A stretch of DNA of 64,000 bases from CAWBRT01 sp963791145 (GCA_963791145.1 CAWBRT010000015.1:124001-188000), one strand, 5' to 3'. Positions 45,488 through 54,685 are shown, counted from the first letter of the stretch. The notes: generated by a model not told the origin, from the sequence alone. Made by a program: numbers and translations.

Positions 45488-46136
45488 CCTGGACGGGTGC
45501 AGTCGGCCGGGGTTGTGGAGCGATAATCCACCGGATCGTCAACAGGTCTGGCGCTGGCACGGATATCCCCCAACGTGCTCACCTTCATCGGCCTGGTCAT
45601 CAACGTAGGCGCCGCCCTGCTGTTCGGCTTTGCCAGCGCCGACAACAACCAGCCGCTGCTGTTCCGCCTGGCCGCCCTGGTCATCATCGGCGCCGGCATC
45701 TTTGACATGGTGGACGGCCGCGTCGCTCGCGCTACCAACCAGGTGACCGACTTCGGCGGATTCTTCGACTCCGTGGTCGACCGCTACAGCGACGTCGTCC
45801 TGTTCTTCGGCCTGCTGGTTTATTACGCCCGCGCCCACCGCTTCTTCTACGTGGTGCTGGTCGCCTTTGTCATGACCAGCTCCCTGATGGTGAGCTACAC
45901 CCGCGCCCGCGCCGAGTGCATGATCGAAAAGTGCAAGGTCGGCTTCATGGAGCGTCCGGAACGCATCGTGCTGGTCATCATAGGGGCCTTGTTCAACCGC
46001 ATGGCTCCGGTTCTCTGGGTGCTCGCCGTGCTTTCCACTATCACCGTCATCCACCGCATCCAGCTACGCCTACCAGCAGACCACGCTGAAAGACCGGGCC
46101 GAAAAAGAGCCTGCGGGCACCATCGTGGCTTCCTGA
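45484..46136 (+). CDS. CDP-alcohol phosphatidyltransferase family protein (two frameshifts)
   Basis: About 217 residues of a membrane phospholipid-synthesis enzyme. The N-terminus MTWTGAVGRGCGAIIHRIVN (ATG 45484, overlapping the greA stop) joins after a shift near 45546 to LALARISPNVLTFIGLVINV. The diagnostic motif DxxDGxxARx8GxxxDxxxD is complete in FDMVDGRVARATNQVTDFGG followed by FFDSVVDRYSD. Several hydrophobic segments follow. A second shift near 46063 restores AYQQTTLKDRAEKEPAGTIV and a stop at 46136. The transferred alcohol (glycerol phosphate, inositol or other) cannot be told. Confidence 0.82.
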
Positions 46137-46705
46137 CGCAAAGATAAGACCTCCGCGGAAAACAGTGGTTTCCGGGCTGAAGTGTCTTCTCCGGCAACGG
46201 CCCACACCGGGCGCCCAGCAGCCAGCCGCGCCGGCCGGCTGCCATCATCCGATAAGTATCGCATAATCAAGAGAATAGAAGTGGTGGTGGTTGCTGGTTC
46301 GTCAAATAAAGCGTGATGGCGAAACCGACCTCGGCTTCGTGATCATCCGCCGGGGCTGGCCAGCATGATCGGCAACGGCCTCAGATCACATCCCCCGCTT
46401 GAGCCAGGAAGGGGCTCCGTTCCTGGGGACTGCCGCAGCGGGATCTCTCACCGCGGTCCCTGCCCAGTGCGGGCCGGCATCGGGACGCAATTCTTCATTC
46501 CGGGTTCGCAATGGCGTCTCTTGTTGCGTGTTGCATTTGCATCCCGTCGCCGGCAAGTGTATTTTGTTCCGCATACTGTCTCGCGCGTTTCGGCGATCAT
46601 GCCGTTGCTTCGCCACGCTGAGGAATGGGAATCCGTTGCAGTCGCGGTTGTCCGCTGTTATAGTCGCTCCGCATGCCGGAAGCGGCAGTTTAACCAGGAG
46701 GAGAC
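46137..46705. other. Intergenic region, nothing recognised
   Basis: About 570 bases between the CDP-alcohol transferase and the histone-like gene. Open frames on both strands look like shadows (Arg/Ser/Pro-rich). No RNA gene or clear repeat was found. AGGAGG stands 9 nt before the next ATG. Confidence 0.4.
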
Positions 46706-47252
46706 ATGGCGTTTTCCGACAAAGAGAACCTCAAGGGCCGTGATGACGAAATGGACGATTACGGCGAAGGCAGCGCTTACAACGAGAATATAGAGGAAGA
46801 AGAGGACTACGACGAGGAAGAAGAGGAAGAGGAAGAAGCGGGTGAGTTGGAACCCGAGCCTTCCGGCAGCGTCGAGATTGTAGGCGTAGTGAGCGAAGGC
46901 GTAGTCGCAGTCCCTGCGGAAGAAAAGCCCGCGCGGAAGCCGCCTGCTCCTAAGCCTCCGGCCAAGAAGGCCGCCAAGAAAGCGCGCCGCCAAGAAAGCG
47001 CCCGCCAAGAAGGCCGCCAAGAAAGCGCGCCAAAAAGGCCGCCAAGAAGGCAGCCAAGAAGCCGAAAAAAGCAGCCAAGAAGGCAGCCAAGAAAGCTGCT
47101 CGCAAGCCGGTGAAGAAAGCGGTCAAAAAGGCGCCTGCAAGAAGGCTGCCAAGAAAGCCGCCCGCAAGCCGGTGAAGAAAGCAGCCAAAAAGGCAGCCAA
47201 GAAAAAGGCCAAGAAGGCGCCCGCCAAAAAGGGAGCGCGCCGCCGCCGTTAG
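46706..47252 (+). CDS. Histone H1-like protein with acidic head and Lys/Ala tail (frameshifted)
   Basis: About 180 residues. Residues 1-50 are strongly acidic (EEEEDYDEEEEEEEEAGELE); from ~75 the protein is a run of KKA, PAKKAAKK and RKPVKK units as in eukaryotic-like H1/Hc1 tails. The first frame drifts into Arg/Gln after ~46985; correcting small indels (near 46985, 47030 and 47145) restores an unbroken KKA series to TAG 47252 (KKGARRRR). Repeats of this kind are error-prone, so both sequencing error and slippage are possible. Expected role: nucleoid compaction. AGGAGG precedes the start by 9 nt. Confidence 0.75.
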
Positions 47253-47547
47253 TTTCTCCTGACTGCGCGGGGCAACCACATCAGTGGCTTGCCCCGCGTG
47301 GCCTCGCTCCGCTCAGCCAGCCGAGGAGGCGGGGCTGTTGCGCCAGCGGTGTCCATTGCAGCTGAGCGTGCAAGCAACGTCGGCCGGAGTGTCGCGGGCA
47401 TACGTGCTTTCTCGGCTTAGCAGCGTCACGCCGAACTCGAACTGCGGATGCCTCGACTTCGCTCGGCATGACGCTTCCTTGGGTCCGGCCTTCCCTTTTC
47501 AAGCTCCGCCATTGTCCATTGCCTGCTATTCTTGGCGGCAAGTGACT
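47253..47547. other. Intergenic region with repeat fragments
   Basis: About 295 bases before lpxI. GGGGCAACCACATCAGTGGCTTGCCCC (47268-47294) forms a hairpin (GGGGCAA/TTGCCCC) just after the histone-like gene and may terminate it. CGACTTCGCTCGGCATGACG near 47455 is a family C-like fragment. Confidence 0.4.
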
Positions 47548-48402
47548 ATGAAGCCCCGTCTCGGACTGATCGCCGGCAATGGCAAGTTTCCCTTCCTCGT
47601 GCTGGATGCCGCCCGCTCGCGCGGCTATGACGTCGTGGTCGCGGCCATCAAGGAAGAAGCCTTTCCCGAAATCGAGCAGCGCGGCGCCACGGCCGTACAT
47701 TGGATGTCTCTGGGCGAACTCTCGCGGCTGATCGAGACCTTCCGGCGCGAAGGCATCACCCAGGCCATCATGGCCGGGCAGGTCAAGCACAAGCAGATAT
47801 TCAGCAGCATCAGGCCCGACTGGAAGCTGGCCAAGCTGCTGCTCAAGCTGCCCACGCGTAACACCGATTCGCTGATTGGCGGAGTGGCGGAGATCCTGGC
47901 CGAAGAAGGCATCACCCTGATGAACTCCACCTCGCTGCTGGAGCCGCTGCTGGCCTCCGCCGGCGTGCTCACCCGCCGACCGCCCACCGACCAGGAACAG
48001 ACCAACATCACCTACGGCCGCGCGGTGGCGCACCACGTGGCCCGCTTCGATATCGGGCAGACGGTGGTGATCGCCGAGGCCGCCTGCGTCGCCATCGAAG
48101 CCATGGAAGGCACAGACGCAGCCATCCTGCGCGCCGGAGCCCTCATGCGCTCACTGCACGGCGAGTCGGCCATGCTCAGCCGGGCGCTGACCGTGGTCAA
48201 GGTGGCCAAGCCGAATCAGGACATGCGCTTCGACGTGCCCGTCATCGGGCTGCGCACCATCGAAACCATGCGCCAGGCCGGCGCTACCTGCCTCGCCCTC
48301 GATGCCGGCCGTTGCCTGATGCTCGACGGAGATGCGGTCATCCAGGCCGCTAACGATGCGGAGATCACGATCGTCGCGGATGAGACGCCGCATAGAACCT
48401 GA
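47548..48402 (+). CDS. lpxI: UDP-2,3-diacylglucosamine pyrophosphatase LpxI
   Basis: A 284-residue LpxI, which hydrolyses UDP-2,3-diacylglucosamine to lipid X in lipid A synthesis. Seen: RLGLIAGNGKFPFLVLDAAR (~4-23), GEVKH-type MAGQVKHKQIFSSIRPDWKL (~77), NTDSLIGGVAEILAEEGITL (~108-127), RAVAHHVARFDIGQTVVIAE (~159) and the catalytic-region ALTVVKVAKPNQDMRFDVPV IGLRTIE with CLALDAGRCLMLD near the end. Presence implies a lipid A-bearing outer membrane. Start ATG 47548. In related genomes it is usually followed directly by a Gfo/Idh gene; here an inserted block separates them. Confidence 0.92.
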   Translation: MKPRLGLIAGNGKFPFLVLDAARSRGYDVVVAAIKEEAFPEIEQRGATAVHWMSLGELSRLIETFRREGITQAIMAGQVKHKQIFSSIRPDWKLAKLLLKLPTRNTDSLIGGVAEILAEEGITLMNSTSLLEPLLASAGVLTRRPPTDQEQTNITYGRAVAHHVARFDIGQTVVIAEAACVAIEAMEGTDAAILRAGALMRSLHGESAMLSRALTVVKVAKPNQDMRFDVPVIGLRTIETMRQAGATCLALDAGRCLMLDGDAVIQAANDAEITIVADETPHRT

Positions 48403-49019
48403 GAAGGCAGTTTCGAGTTTCCAGTTTCGAGTTTCGAGAAGGAACTGGGCCGCGCCGCCGAAGGATCTGCCACCCGCCACTCACTGCAGCGTCAGGAATC
48501 TCCCCGGTCCGGTTCTGTCAGGGATGTTCCCGGTCTGTACCCCGTACGTGCCGTATACCCCTACCCCCCGGTATTCTCGCGCAAGTTCTTTGCCTGCTGT
48601 CGCTTACGCGTAAGCAAGTGCGGCAAATTCTTCAATATAAAGGGCTTGAGGGTAAATTCTTGCATTGAAAGGAGATACGGGATTCACGGGAGGAGATACC
48701 CAATCAGCAAGCGCGACCCTCTCGCTACGGCAGCGACCTGCGGGGCGTTGATGGCCTGACGTTGCTCCTTACTTCCAGTATGGCACTTTGGACAGGGAAA
48801 TGTGACATGGCTGGCAAGAAAATTGTGCGGTGGATTTTCAGAGACTTACATCGAAAGAGCGGTGTTTGGGGGCTTGACAGAGATTCAGGCACTCAACTGC
48901 AACTGCAACGATGGCCCACTCAAGCTTCTTTGCTTGAGTGGGGTAGTTCTTGGCTGTAAGCTGGCCCAACTGCCGCATAGGAGTTGAGCCGCTTTGCGGG
49001 CGTGAGCGAAGCGGGTTGA
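48403..49019. other. Repeat-rich insertion between lpxI and the PIN-like gene
   Basis: About 617 bases. Contains a GTTTCGAGTTTCCAG array (48409-48440), a family C fragment GAAGGATCTGCCAC (48461), a family A palindrome at 48914-48948 (CCCACTCAAGC/GCTTGAGTGGGG then TAGTTC) and, at 48983-49018, TTGAGCCGCTTTGCGGGCGT from the composite repeat. Composition is more AT-rich than lpxI. No gene recognised. Confidence 0.5.
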
Positions 49020-50099
49020 ATGACTTTGGACGAATACGTACGGCAACGACAAATCGAATTGGCCCGAGTATTGAAAGACAAGAAAGCTGTCTATCTAGAC
49101 CTTAAGTTCTGGATCATACTCCGGGACGCCATTCTTGGAAGACGTACAAGAACCGGTGACGTTCGCCTGCTTGAAACGTTAAGAGCACTGGTAAACAGTG
49201 GCAGGGTGTTCTGTCCTGTGAGTGACAGCACTTTCGGCGAACTTCTGAAGCAAGCCGACGCTAGTACACGAAAGGCTACGGCTACCCTCATCGACGAACT
49301 GAGCAATGGTGTAGCAATCATTCCATTCGAGCTGAGGGTCAGAATAGAACTGGCGCATTTTTTCCATGCCGCGATGAGCGCTCCTGATGATCTACACCCG
49401 ATTAAGCACTTAGTGTGGTCAAAGCTGAGCTACGTATGGGGGTTTATGCACCCATCAGGAACTGACCTCGACCACGAAACAGAGCGCGTTCTTCAACAAG
49501 AATTCTTTAATCACATGTGGACGGTCTCCATGTCAGAAATGATAGACCGCATAGGTGATGCGATACCTTCATCGGCATTCTCCATCTTCGAGGTGCTCTC
49601 AGAGAAACTGAACGCGGAGAATGCCACGCACGCGGGACAAATCCGAAGCTTTGAGCAGGTGTATCACGATGAGCTTCAGGGTGCAATCGATGTATTCGCA
49701 GGAACTGCCGTAGACATTGTCGGAGAGATGATCGAGAAGAGACGTGGTCATCTTGGGGAGTTGACTCCCGATGCGAGAGCAGTTCACGAACGCCAACTGA
49801 AGAATCTGCTTTTTGCTGCTTTTAAGCAGGACAGGACAAAAAACGCTTTGCGGACACTCCATATCACCGCGTGTATGCACGCGGCGGTCCGATGGAATAG
49901 AAAGCAGCAGCTTGAGGCTAACGATTTTTTCGATTTCCGCCACGCCGCAGCAGCCCTCGGTTATTGCGACGTATTCCTTACTGAGCGTTCCATGCGGACA
50001 ATGGTTTCAGCGAACCACCTGTCGCTAGATCGGCTGTATGGATGTAAAGTCCTAGCGAGCGTTGACGAATCTACTGCATTCTTGGAGACTCTTAGATAA
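49020..50099 (+). CDS. PIN-like domain protein, lower-GC, probably acquired
   Basis: A 359-residue protein unlike any housekeeping family. The N-terminus has KKAVYLDLKFWIILRD (an Asp after a beta-strand, ~23-38) and SDSTFGELLKQ (~68-78, Glu); the C-terminus has FFDFRHAAAALGYCDVFLTE RSMRTMV (~305-331), with acidic residues as in the last strands of PIN nucleases. The middle is helical. This spacing suggests a PIN-like RNase with a large insertion, but it is inference. By eye the gene is clearly lower in GC, with more AAA/GAA/ATT codons than neighbours, and it is bounded by palindromic repeats. No antitoxin-like partner is adjacent. Confidence 0.6.
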   Translation: MTLDEYVRQRQIELARVLKDKKAVYLDLKFWIILRDAILGRRTRTGDVRLLETLRALVNSGRVFCPVSDSTFGELLKQADASTRKATATLIDELSNGVAIIPFELRVRIELAHFFHAAMSAPDDLHPIKHLVWSKLSYVWGFMHPSGTDLDHETERVLQQEFFNHMWTVSMSEMIDRIGDAIPSSAFSIFEVLSEKLNAENATHAGQIRSFEQVYHDELQGAIDVFAGTAVDIVGEMIEKRRGHLGELTPDARAVHERQLKNLLFAAFKQDRTKNALRTLHITACMHAAVRWNRKQQLEANDFFDFRHAAAALGYCDVFLTERSMRTMVSANHLSLDRLYGCKVLASVDESTAFLETLR

Positions 50100-50107
50100 C
50101 TCCAGCA

Positions 50108-50144
50108 GGTGCACGTTCGCCGGCTTTTGGCTAACCTGGGCACC
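50108..50144. repeat. Family A palindrome at the right edge of the PIN-like gene
   Basis: GGTGCaCGTTcGCC, loop GGCTTTT, GGCtAACcTGGGCACC. A GTGAAACTTGAAACGTG array follows at 50187-50216. Confidence 0.6.
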
Positions 50145-50240
50145 CAGCGGCTTTCTCCACCAGAATCCGCTTCACTGATCCAGTCGTGAAACGTGAAACT
50201 TGAAACGTGAAACTGTAGTGCATTACGCTGTTCTCAACCT

Positions 50241-51395
50241 ATGTCGAAACAACCGCAAGAACCCATTCGCGTGGCCGTCATTGGGGTCGGCTCGTTCGGC
50301 CGCAATCACGCCCGCGTCTATCGTGAACTCGAGAACGAGCAGAGCGCAGTAGAAGCCAAGCAGCAGCCTGAGCCGACGTTTCCTTCGGCTGACGCGGAAA
50401 CGGCAAAGGCTGCCGCGCCATCGCCGCGACTGAAGCTCGTCGCCGTGGTCGATCGCGACCGCGCGCGGGCCGAAGCCACCGCCAGCGAGTTCGGCGCGAA
50501 GGCATATTCCAGCATCGAAGAGTTGCTGGCCGCCGGTCGCATTGATGCCGCCAGCGTTGCCGTGCCCACCGTGCAGCATCTATCGGTCGCCCGCAGGCTG
50601 ATGGAAGCTGGAGTCGATGTCCTCGTGGAAAAGCCGCTGGCCCTCGATGTGGCCGAGGCCGATGCGCTTATCGAGCTTGCCCGACGCTATCAGCGGGTGG
50701 CGCAGGCCGGGCACCTGGAGCGATTCAATCCGGCGGTGCGCGCCGCCCTGCCCCACATTACGCATCCGATGTTTTTCGAGGTTCACCGGCTCAGCGTCTT
50801 TACTCCACGCTCGCTCGACGTGGACGTGGTGATGGACCTGATGATCCACGATCTCGACGTGGTGCTCTCGCTGGTGAACTCCCCGGTGCGCGAGATTCGC
50901 GCCGTGGGATTGCCGGTGTTGACACCCAAGGTCGATATCGCCAACGTGCGTGTCGAGTTCGAATCGGGCTGCGTGGCCAACTTCACCGCCAGCCGCGTCA
51001 GCACCGAGAAGGTGCGCAAGCTGCGCTTCTTCCAGCCGCACCAGTACGTCTCGCTCGACTACTCGCGGCGCGACATGTTCATGCTCACCGTCAAGCCTCC
51101 GGGCGAGAGCCATGGCGACGGCACACCCCAGCAAACTTAAAGACGCGTTTGCCGGGGCCCCGGCGGCAGCCAGTTTGCCTTGCCGCAGATCGTACCCGCG
51201 AAGCCGCAGGTCTCGGCCGAAGAGCCGCTGAGGGCCGAGTTGCGCAGCTTCCTCGAAGCGGTAGCCAAACGTTCGCAGCCGGTCGTATCTTTCGAAGATG
51301 GCCGCCGGGCGCTGGAGTTGGCTCTGCGAATCCGCGCGCAAATCGAGGAACACAGCGCTCGCGCCGGGGTGGCCGAGCTGCGGAACTGGCAGTAG
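50241..51395 (+). CDS. Gfo/Idh/MocA oxidoreductase interrupted by an in-frame TAA in a family B palindrome
   Basis: A 384-codon NAD(P)-dependent sugar oxidoreductase. Rossmann motif VAVIGVGSFGRNHARVY (~10-26), then a ~33-residue inserted segment, VDVLVEKPLALD (Lys of the EKP motif, ~134-145) and DLMIHDLDVVLSLV with the catalytic-type His. The frame stops at TAA 51138-51140, which is inside a family B palindrome; the very same frame resumes and gives the normal C-terminus LPQIVPAKPQVSAEEPLRAE to GRRALELALRIRAQIEEH, ending 51395. Proximity to lpxI suggests a UDP-GlcNAc 3-oxidase-type role (GnnA-like) in lipid A synthesis. The product is either truncated at residue 299 or made by readthrough. 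Confidence 0.8.
51126..51163 (+). repeat. Family B palindrome inside the Gfo/Idh gene
   Basis: CCCCAGCAAAC, 9-nt centre with TTAAAGACG, then CGTTTGCCGGGG and CCCCGG. Read in frame it encodes TPQQT, stop, RRVCRGPG. It is 1 nt longer than the AsmA copies. Confidence 0.75.
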
Positions 51396-51407
51396 GGCTT
51401 CGAGGAA

Positions 51408-51600
51408 GTTTCAAGGTTTCAGAGTTTCAAGGTTTCAAGGTTTCGTCGAGTGCCTTCAGTCGCGCCTGCCTTGATACTCTGAAGCCCCTGAAACGCGGCG
51501 CTGTGAAGAGGTTCGAAGTTTCAGAGCTTCAAGGTTTCGTGAACGTCTCATCAGTCTTCCCTGCCTTTGAAACTCTGAAACCCTGAAACGTTGCAACCTG
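51408..51600. repeat. Two tandem inverted-arm word arrays
   Basis: Unit 1 51408-51500 and unit 2 51507-51597 each run from GTTTCAGAGTTTCAAGG-type words through ~30 bases to CTGAAACCCTGAAAC-type inverse words; the units are about 60-70% alike by eye. They separate the Gfo/Idh and ligase genes. Confidence 0.6.
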
Positions 51601-51603
51601 TTT

Positions 51604-53670
51604 TTACGCTGCTTCCCCACTCTCCGCCAATCTCGCCTCCTGCTTTGCGTTTCTTGGCTGCTCGAAGGTGCACTCCTCGGGACGCTTATCGAAGCGCAGT
51701 CCCAGGAAGACCGGCGCCCGCATCTTGACGGCTCCGCTCTGGCCTTCGTGGGTCCACTCCGTGAACTTGATTTGCGCCACCAACTCCGGACGGACGAAGT
51801 GTACCGGGCGGTTGGCTTCCACCCGGTTGGCAAAAGGGTTTTTCGCGCTCTTGAGCGCCTGCAGCCGCTGCCAAAGCTCACGCTCGCTCTGTACAGTGAA
51901 TCCGCTGCCGGCCTGGCCGACGTGAATCAAGCGGCCATGAACGCCCCGGGCCTCCGGCAGATGCCTCTTTTGTGTCTGCTGGGGTGGATAGAGGCCGAGC
52001 ACGACTGAGCCGAAGTACTGGCGCGAGCCACGCGGGTCGGTATAGCCGCCGATGACGCACTCCTGCACGCGCGTAATCTTCATCTTCAGCCATTCGCGCG
52101 TTCGCTTCGTCACGTAACAGGAGTGGCGCCGCTTCGCCAGGATGCCTTCCAGTCCCTGCTCGGCCGCTACGCGATACAGGTCCAGGCCGTGGTCGAAGTG
52201 CTCGGAGTAACGAATCAGGCGATCTTCCTCCAGCCGCTCCCGCAGCAGGCTTTTGCGATCCTCCAGCTCCAGCTTGAGCAGGCTGTAACCGTCCAGGTAA
52301 AGCAGATCGAAGGCGTAATAGGCAATGGGGACGTCGGGTTGCGCAGCATGCGTTCGATGGCCGGATCCAAGTCCCGTGCGCTGCTGCATGAGGCTGAAGC
52401 GGGAGCGCCCTTCTTCGTCGAGCGCCACGATCTCGCCATCCACAATTGCCGTGCCGGCGTGCAATCGTTGCGGCAGCTCCGCCAGCTCGGGAAAACTGCT
52501 GGTGAAATCGTTGCCATTGCGCGAGAACAGGCGCACCCGCCCGTTTTCGATGAAGGCCAGGGCGCGATAGCCGTCCCACTTGACTTCGAAGAGCCACTCG
52601 CGACTGTCGAAAGGAGCATCGACCAGGGTAGCGAGCATGGGCTTGATGAAACGCGGCATCGGCCGGCGTTCGGCTCCCGCGAGCGCGGCAAGATCGGCGC
52701 CGTTGTTGCTCGCGCGGGGTTTGGTGGAACGAGATGTTTTTGAGTTGGAGAGAGCGGCCGCAGGCGCGGCCCCGTGACGCTCGTCCTTCGCGCCCGAGCT
52801 CTTGGCCGTTCCCGACTTCGAGGAAGATCTCGCGCGAGCCGAACTACGCCTGCCGGCGGTGCCGGAGGTAGGCGAAGATGCGCGTGACGTTTTTAGGGCC
52901 GTGGTCTTCCGGGCAGACGTCTTTCGACTCGCGGTCGCGCCTCGCGAAGCTCCACCGCTCTGTTGCGCCTCGATCGTGCGCGGCAACGGCTTCGGCCAGC
53001 CACTGCTTCTTAACGCCGCGGGTGGCCGCCGGGCGGCCGCTCTGCCACTCTTGGCTCTTTCATCACCGCCGATCTCCCGCAGCGTCCGGCCGGTTGCAAC
53101 CGAGTAATCGAGCTGGTTGATATCAAAACCGGGCTGCACGAACTCATCCCGATGCTTGATCAGCAGCCACTCCGTGCCCTTGCTTCCGGGACGCCGCGAG
53201 CGCATCTTGGCCAGCACGAATCCGCCATTCAGCTTCTTGCCGTACAACTGGAACTTGAGGTCCCCTTTGCGCAACATCTCGGCGGCGAGCGCGTCTTGCT
53301 CGGCGGCCGTCTTGGGAGGCTTAGCCGCATCGGGACCAATTACTGGTTCCCAGGTTCCGATATCCCACACCATCACCGTTCCGGCGCCGTAGTTGCCGGG
53401 CGGGATAACGCCTTCGAAATCGATATAGGAAACCGGGTGGTCTTCCACCTGCATGGCCAACCGCTTGTCGGCCGTATCCAGTGAAGGACCTTTGGGGACG
53501 GCCCAAGATTTCAGCACGCCTTCCATCTCCAGGCGAAAGTCGTAATGCAGATGCGAAGCCTGATGCTTCTGCACCACGAAGCGGCGCTGCGCGGTACGGG
53601 CGACTTTCGGCGGAGGCTCCGGCGTCTGCTGGAAGCGGCGCTTGCGGCTGTATTCTTCGAGAGCCATCAT
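51604..53670 (-). CDS. ligD: ATP-dependent DNA ligase of the LigD type (phosphoesterase plus ligase, no polymerase)
   Basis: A 688-residue enzyme for non-homologous end joining. The N-terminal 3'-phosphoesterase domain (~25-190) shows FVVQKHQASHLHYDFRLEME and VEDHPVSYIDFEGVIPPGNY. A ~110-residue Ser/Thr/Arg/Lys-rich linker follows. The ligase domain (~340-660) has the nucleotidyl-lysine in FEVKWDGYRALAF (~368), GTAIVDGEIVALDEEGRSRF and an OB fold. The primase-polymerase domain of mycobacterial LigD is missing, and no Ku gene lies nearby. A family B palindrome is translated in the OB fold as PPQQTQKRHLPEARG (~592-606). Confidence 0.9.
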   Translation of the reverse strand: MMALEEYSRKRRFQQTPEPPPKVARTAQRRFVVQKHQASHLHYDFRLEMEGVLKSWAVPKGPSLDTADKRLAMQVEDHPVSYIDFEGVIPPGNYGAGTVMVWDIGTWEPVIGPDAAKPPKTAAEQDALAAEMLRKGDLKFQLYGKKLNGGFVLAKMRSRRPGSKGTEWLLIKHRDEFVQPGFDINQLDYSVATGRTLREIGGDERAKSGRAAARRPPAALRSSGWPKPLPRTIEAQQSGGASRGATASRKTSARKTTALKTSRASSPTSGTAGRRSSARARSSSKSGTAKSSGAKDERHGAAPAAALSNSKTSRSTKPRASNNGADLAALAGAERRPMPRFIKPMLATLVDAPFDSREWLFEVKWDGYRALAFIENGRVRLFSRNGNDFTSSFPELAELPQRLHAGTAIVDGEIVALDEEGRSRFSLMQQRTGLGSGHRTHAAQPDVPIAYYAFDLLYLDGYSLLKLELEDRKSLLRERLEEDRLIRYSEHFDHGLDLYRVAAEQGLEGILAKRRHSCYVTKRTREWLKMKITRVQECVIGGYTDPRGSRQYFGSVVLGLYPPQQTQKRHLPEARGVHGRLIHVGQAGSGFTVQSERELWQRLQALKSAKNPFANRVEANRPVHFVRPELVAQIKFTEWTHEGQSGAVKMRAPVFLGLRFDKRPEECTFEQPRNAKQEARLAESGEAA
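51952..51995 (-). repeat. Family B palindrome translated within ligD
   Basis: Minus strand: CCACCCCAGCAGACACAAAA then GAGGCATCTGCCGGAGGCCC. Stem AGCAGA-AC/G-ATCTGCC has one unpaired position. Same reading frame as the second AsmA copy. Confidence 0.7.
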
Positions 53671-53852
53671 GAGTTAGATGGTAATACGCCGACCGGGGAA
53701 CCTGCGTGGTCCCGCCGTCCGGCGTATACTTCGAGCACCCCGGCCAAGCTAACCGGGCTCTTCTGTGACGCGGTTGGGGACCCGCGGCCTTATTTTCGTC
53801 GGAACCTTGTTCGGCTCTGCCTAATCAGATGAAATAGAAAGGAACTTGCAAG

Positions 53853-54521
53853 ATGGCAACAACTACAGCCGAAAAACCGTTCAGCCAGGCAATCGCCGAA
53901 CGGCGTGCCACCCAGAGCTTCGACGGGACGCCGGTTCCCGAGGAAGATTTGAAGCGAATTCTGCAGGCCGGCCTGGAGGCTCCCAGCGGATACAACCTGC
54001 AGCCCTGGAGGTTTGTGGTGGTGCGCGAACCGGAGCAGCGTAAGCGCCTGCGTGCCGCCGCCTTCAATCAGCCCAAAGTGGAAGAAGCGCCTGTCGTGAT
54101 CGTCGCCTGCGGCGATCCCCACGGCTGGAAGGAAAGCGACCTCGAGGAAATGCTGCGCCTCAATGAGCACATCAACGATGAAACGCGGGGCGTGATCCGC
54201 AAGAACGTCCACGGCTTTCTCGGCGGACAGGCGGGCGATGCCGCCGGTATTGGCACTGATTTCGGCGTCTGGGTCAATCGCCACACCATGATCGCGCTGA
54301 CCACCATCATGTGGATGGCCGAGGTGCTCGGTTACGATACTGCCCCCATGGAAGGCTTCTCGGAGCAGGCAGTCAAGCAGACACTGGGAATTCCCGACCG
54401 CGTGCGCGTCGTCGCCTTGCTGGCCATCGGCCGGCGCAAGGGTCCGAAGAAGCCCTACGGCAAGCGCTTCCCCATGGAACGGCTGGTCTTCGCCGACCGC
54501 TGGGGCAAAGGACTGAAGTAA
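53853..54521 (+). CDS. Nitroreductase family protein
   Basis: A 222-residue flavin enzyme. Seen: AIAERRATQSFDGTPVPEED (~13-32) with the FMN-contacting Arg pair, LEAPSGYNLQPWRFVVVREP (~41-60) with the phosphate-binding Asn, VVIVACGDPHGWKE (~81), and the C-terminal DTAPMEGFSEQAVKQTLGIP and VVALLAIGRRKGPKKPYGKR (~200). Reduces nitroaromatics or quinones with NAD(P)H; physiological substrate unknown. AAGGAAC is ~9 nt before ATG 53853. Divergent from ligD. Confidence 0.88.
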   Translation: MATTTAEKPFSQAIAERRATQSFDGTPVPEEDLKRILQAGLEAPSGYNLQPWRFVVVREPEQRKRLRAAAFNQPKVEEAPVVIVACGDPHGWKESDLEEMLRLNEHINDETRGVIRKNVHGFLGGQAGDAAGIGTDFGVWVNRHTMIALTTIMWMAEVLGYDTAPMEGFSEQAVKQTLGIPDRVRVVALLAIGRRKGPKKPYGKRFPMERLVFADRWGKGLK

Positions 54522-54685
54522 TTGAAGATTTGTTGATTTCAGATTTTCGATTTGTGTGATATTTCAGGTTGAACGCGGCCAACCTGTGTAGAATGCCGTG
54601 TGTGCGTTTACAATCTGAAATCGAAAATCTTAAATCTGACAATATTTTTGGGGTGCGCTTGCGCCTGAGCCGTTTCCGGAGACGA

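Noticed and set aside
46386..46743. Short open frames before the histone-like gene
   Set aside because: Overlap on both strands, Arg/Ser-rich, and no translation signal; treated as intergenic.
48762..48987. Small genes between lpxI and the PIN-like gene
   Set aside because: Two overlapping frames run through a family A palindrome and share no motif.
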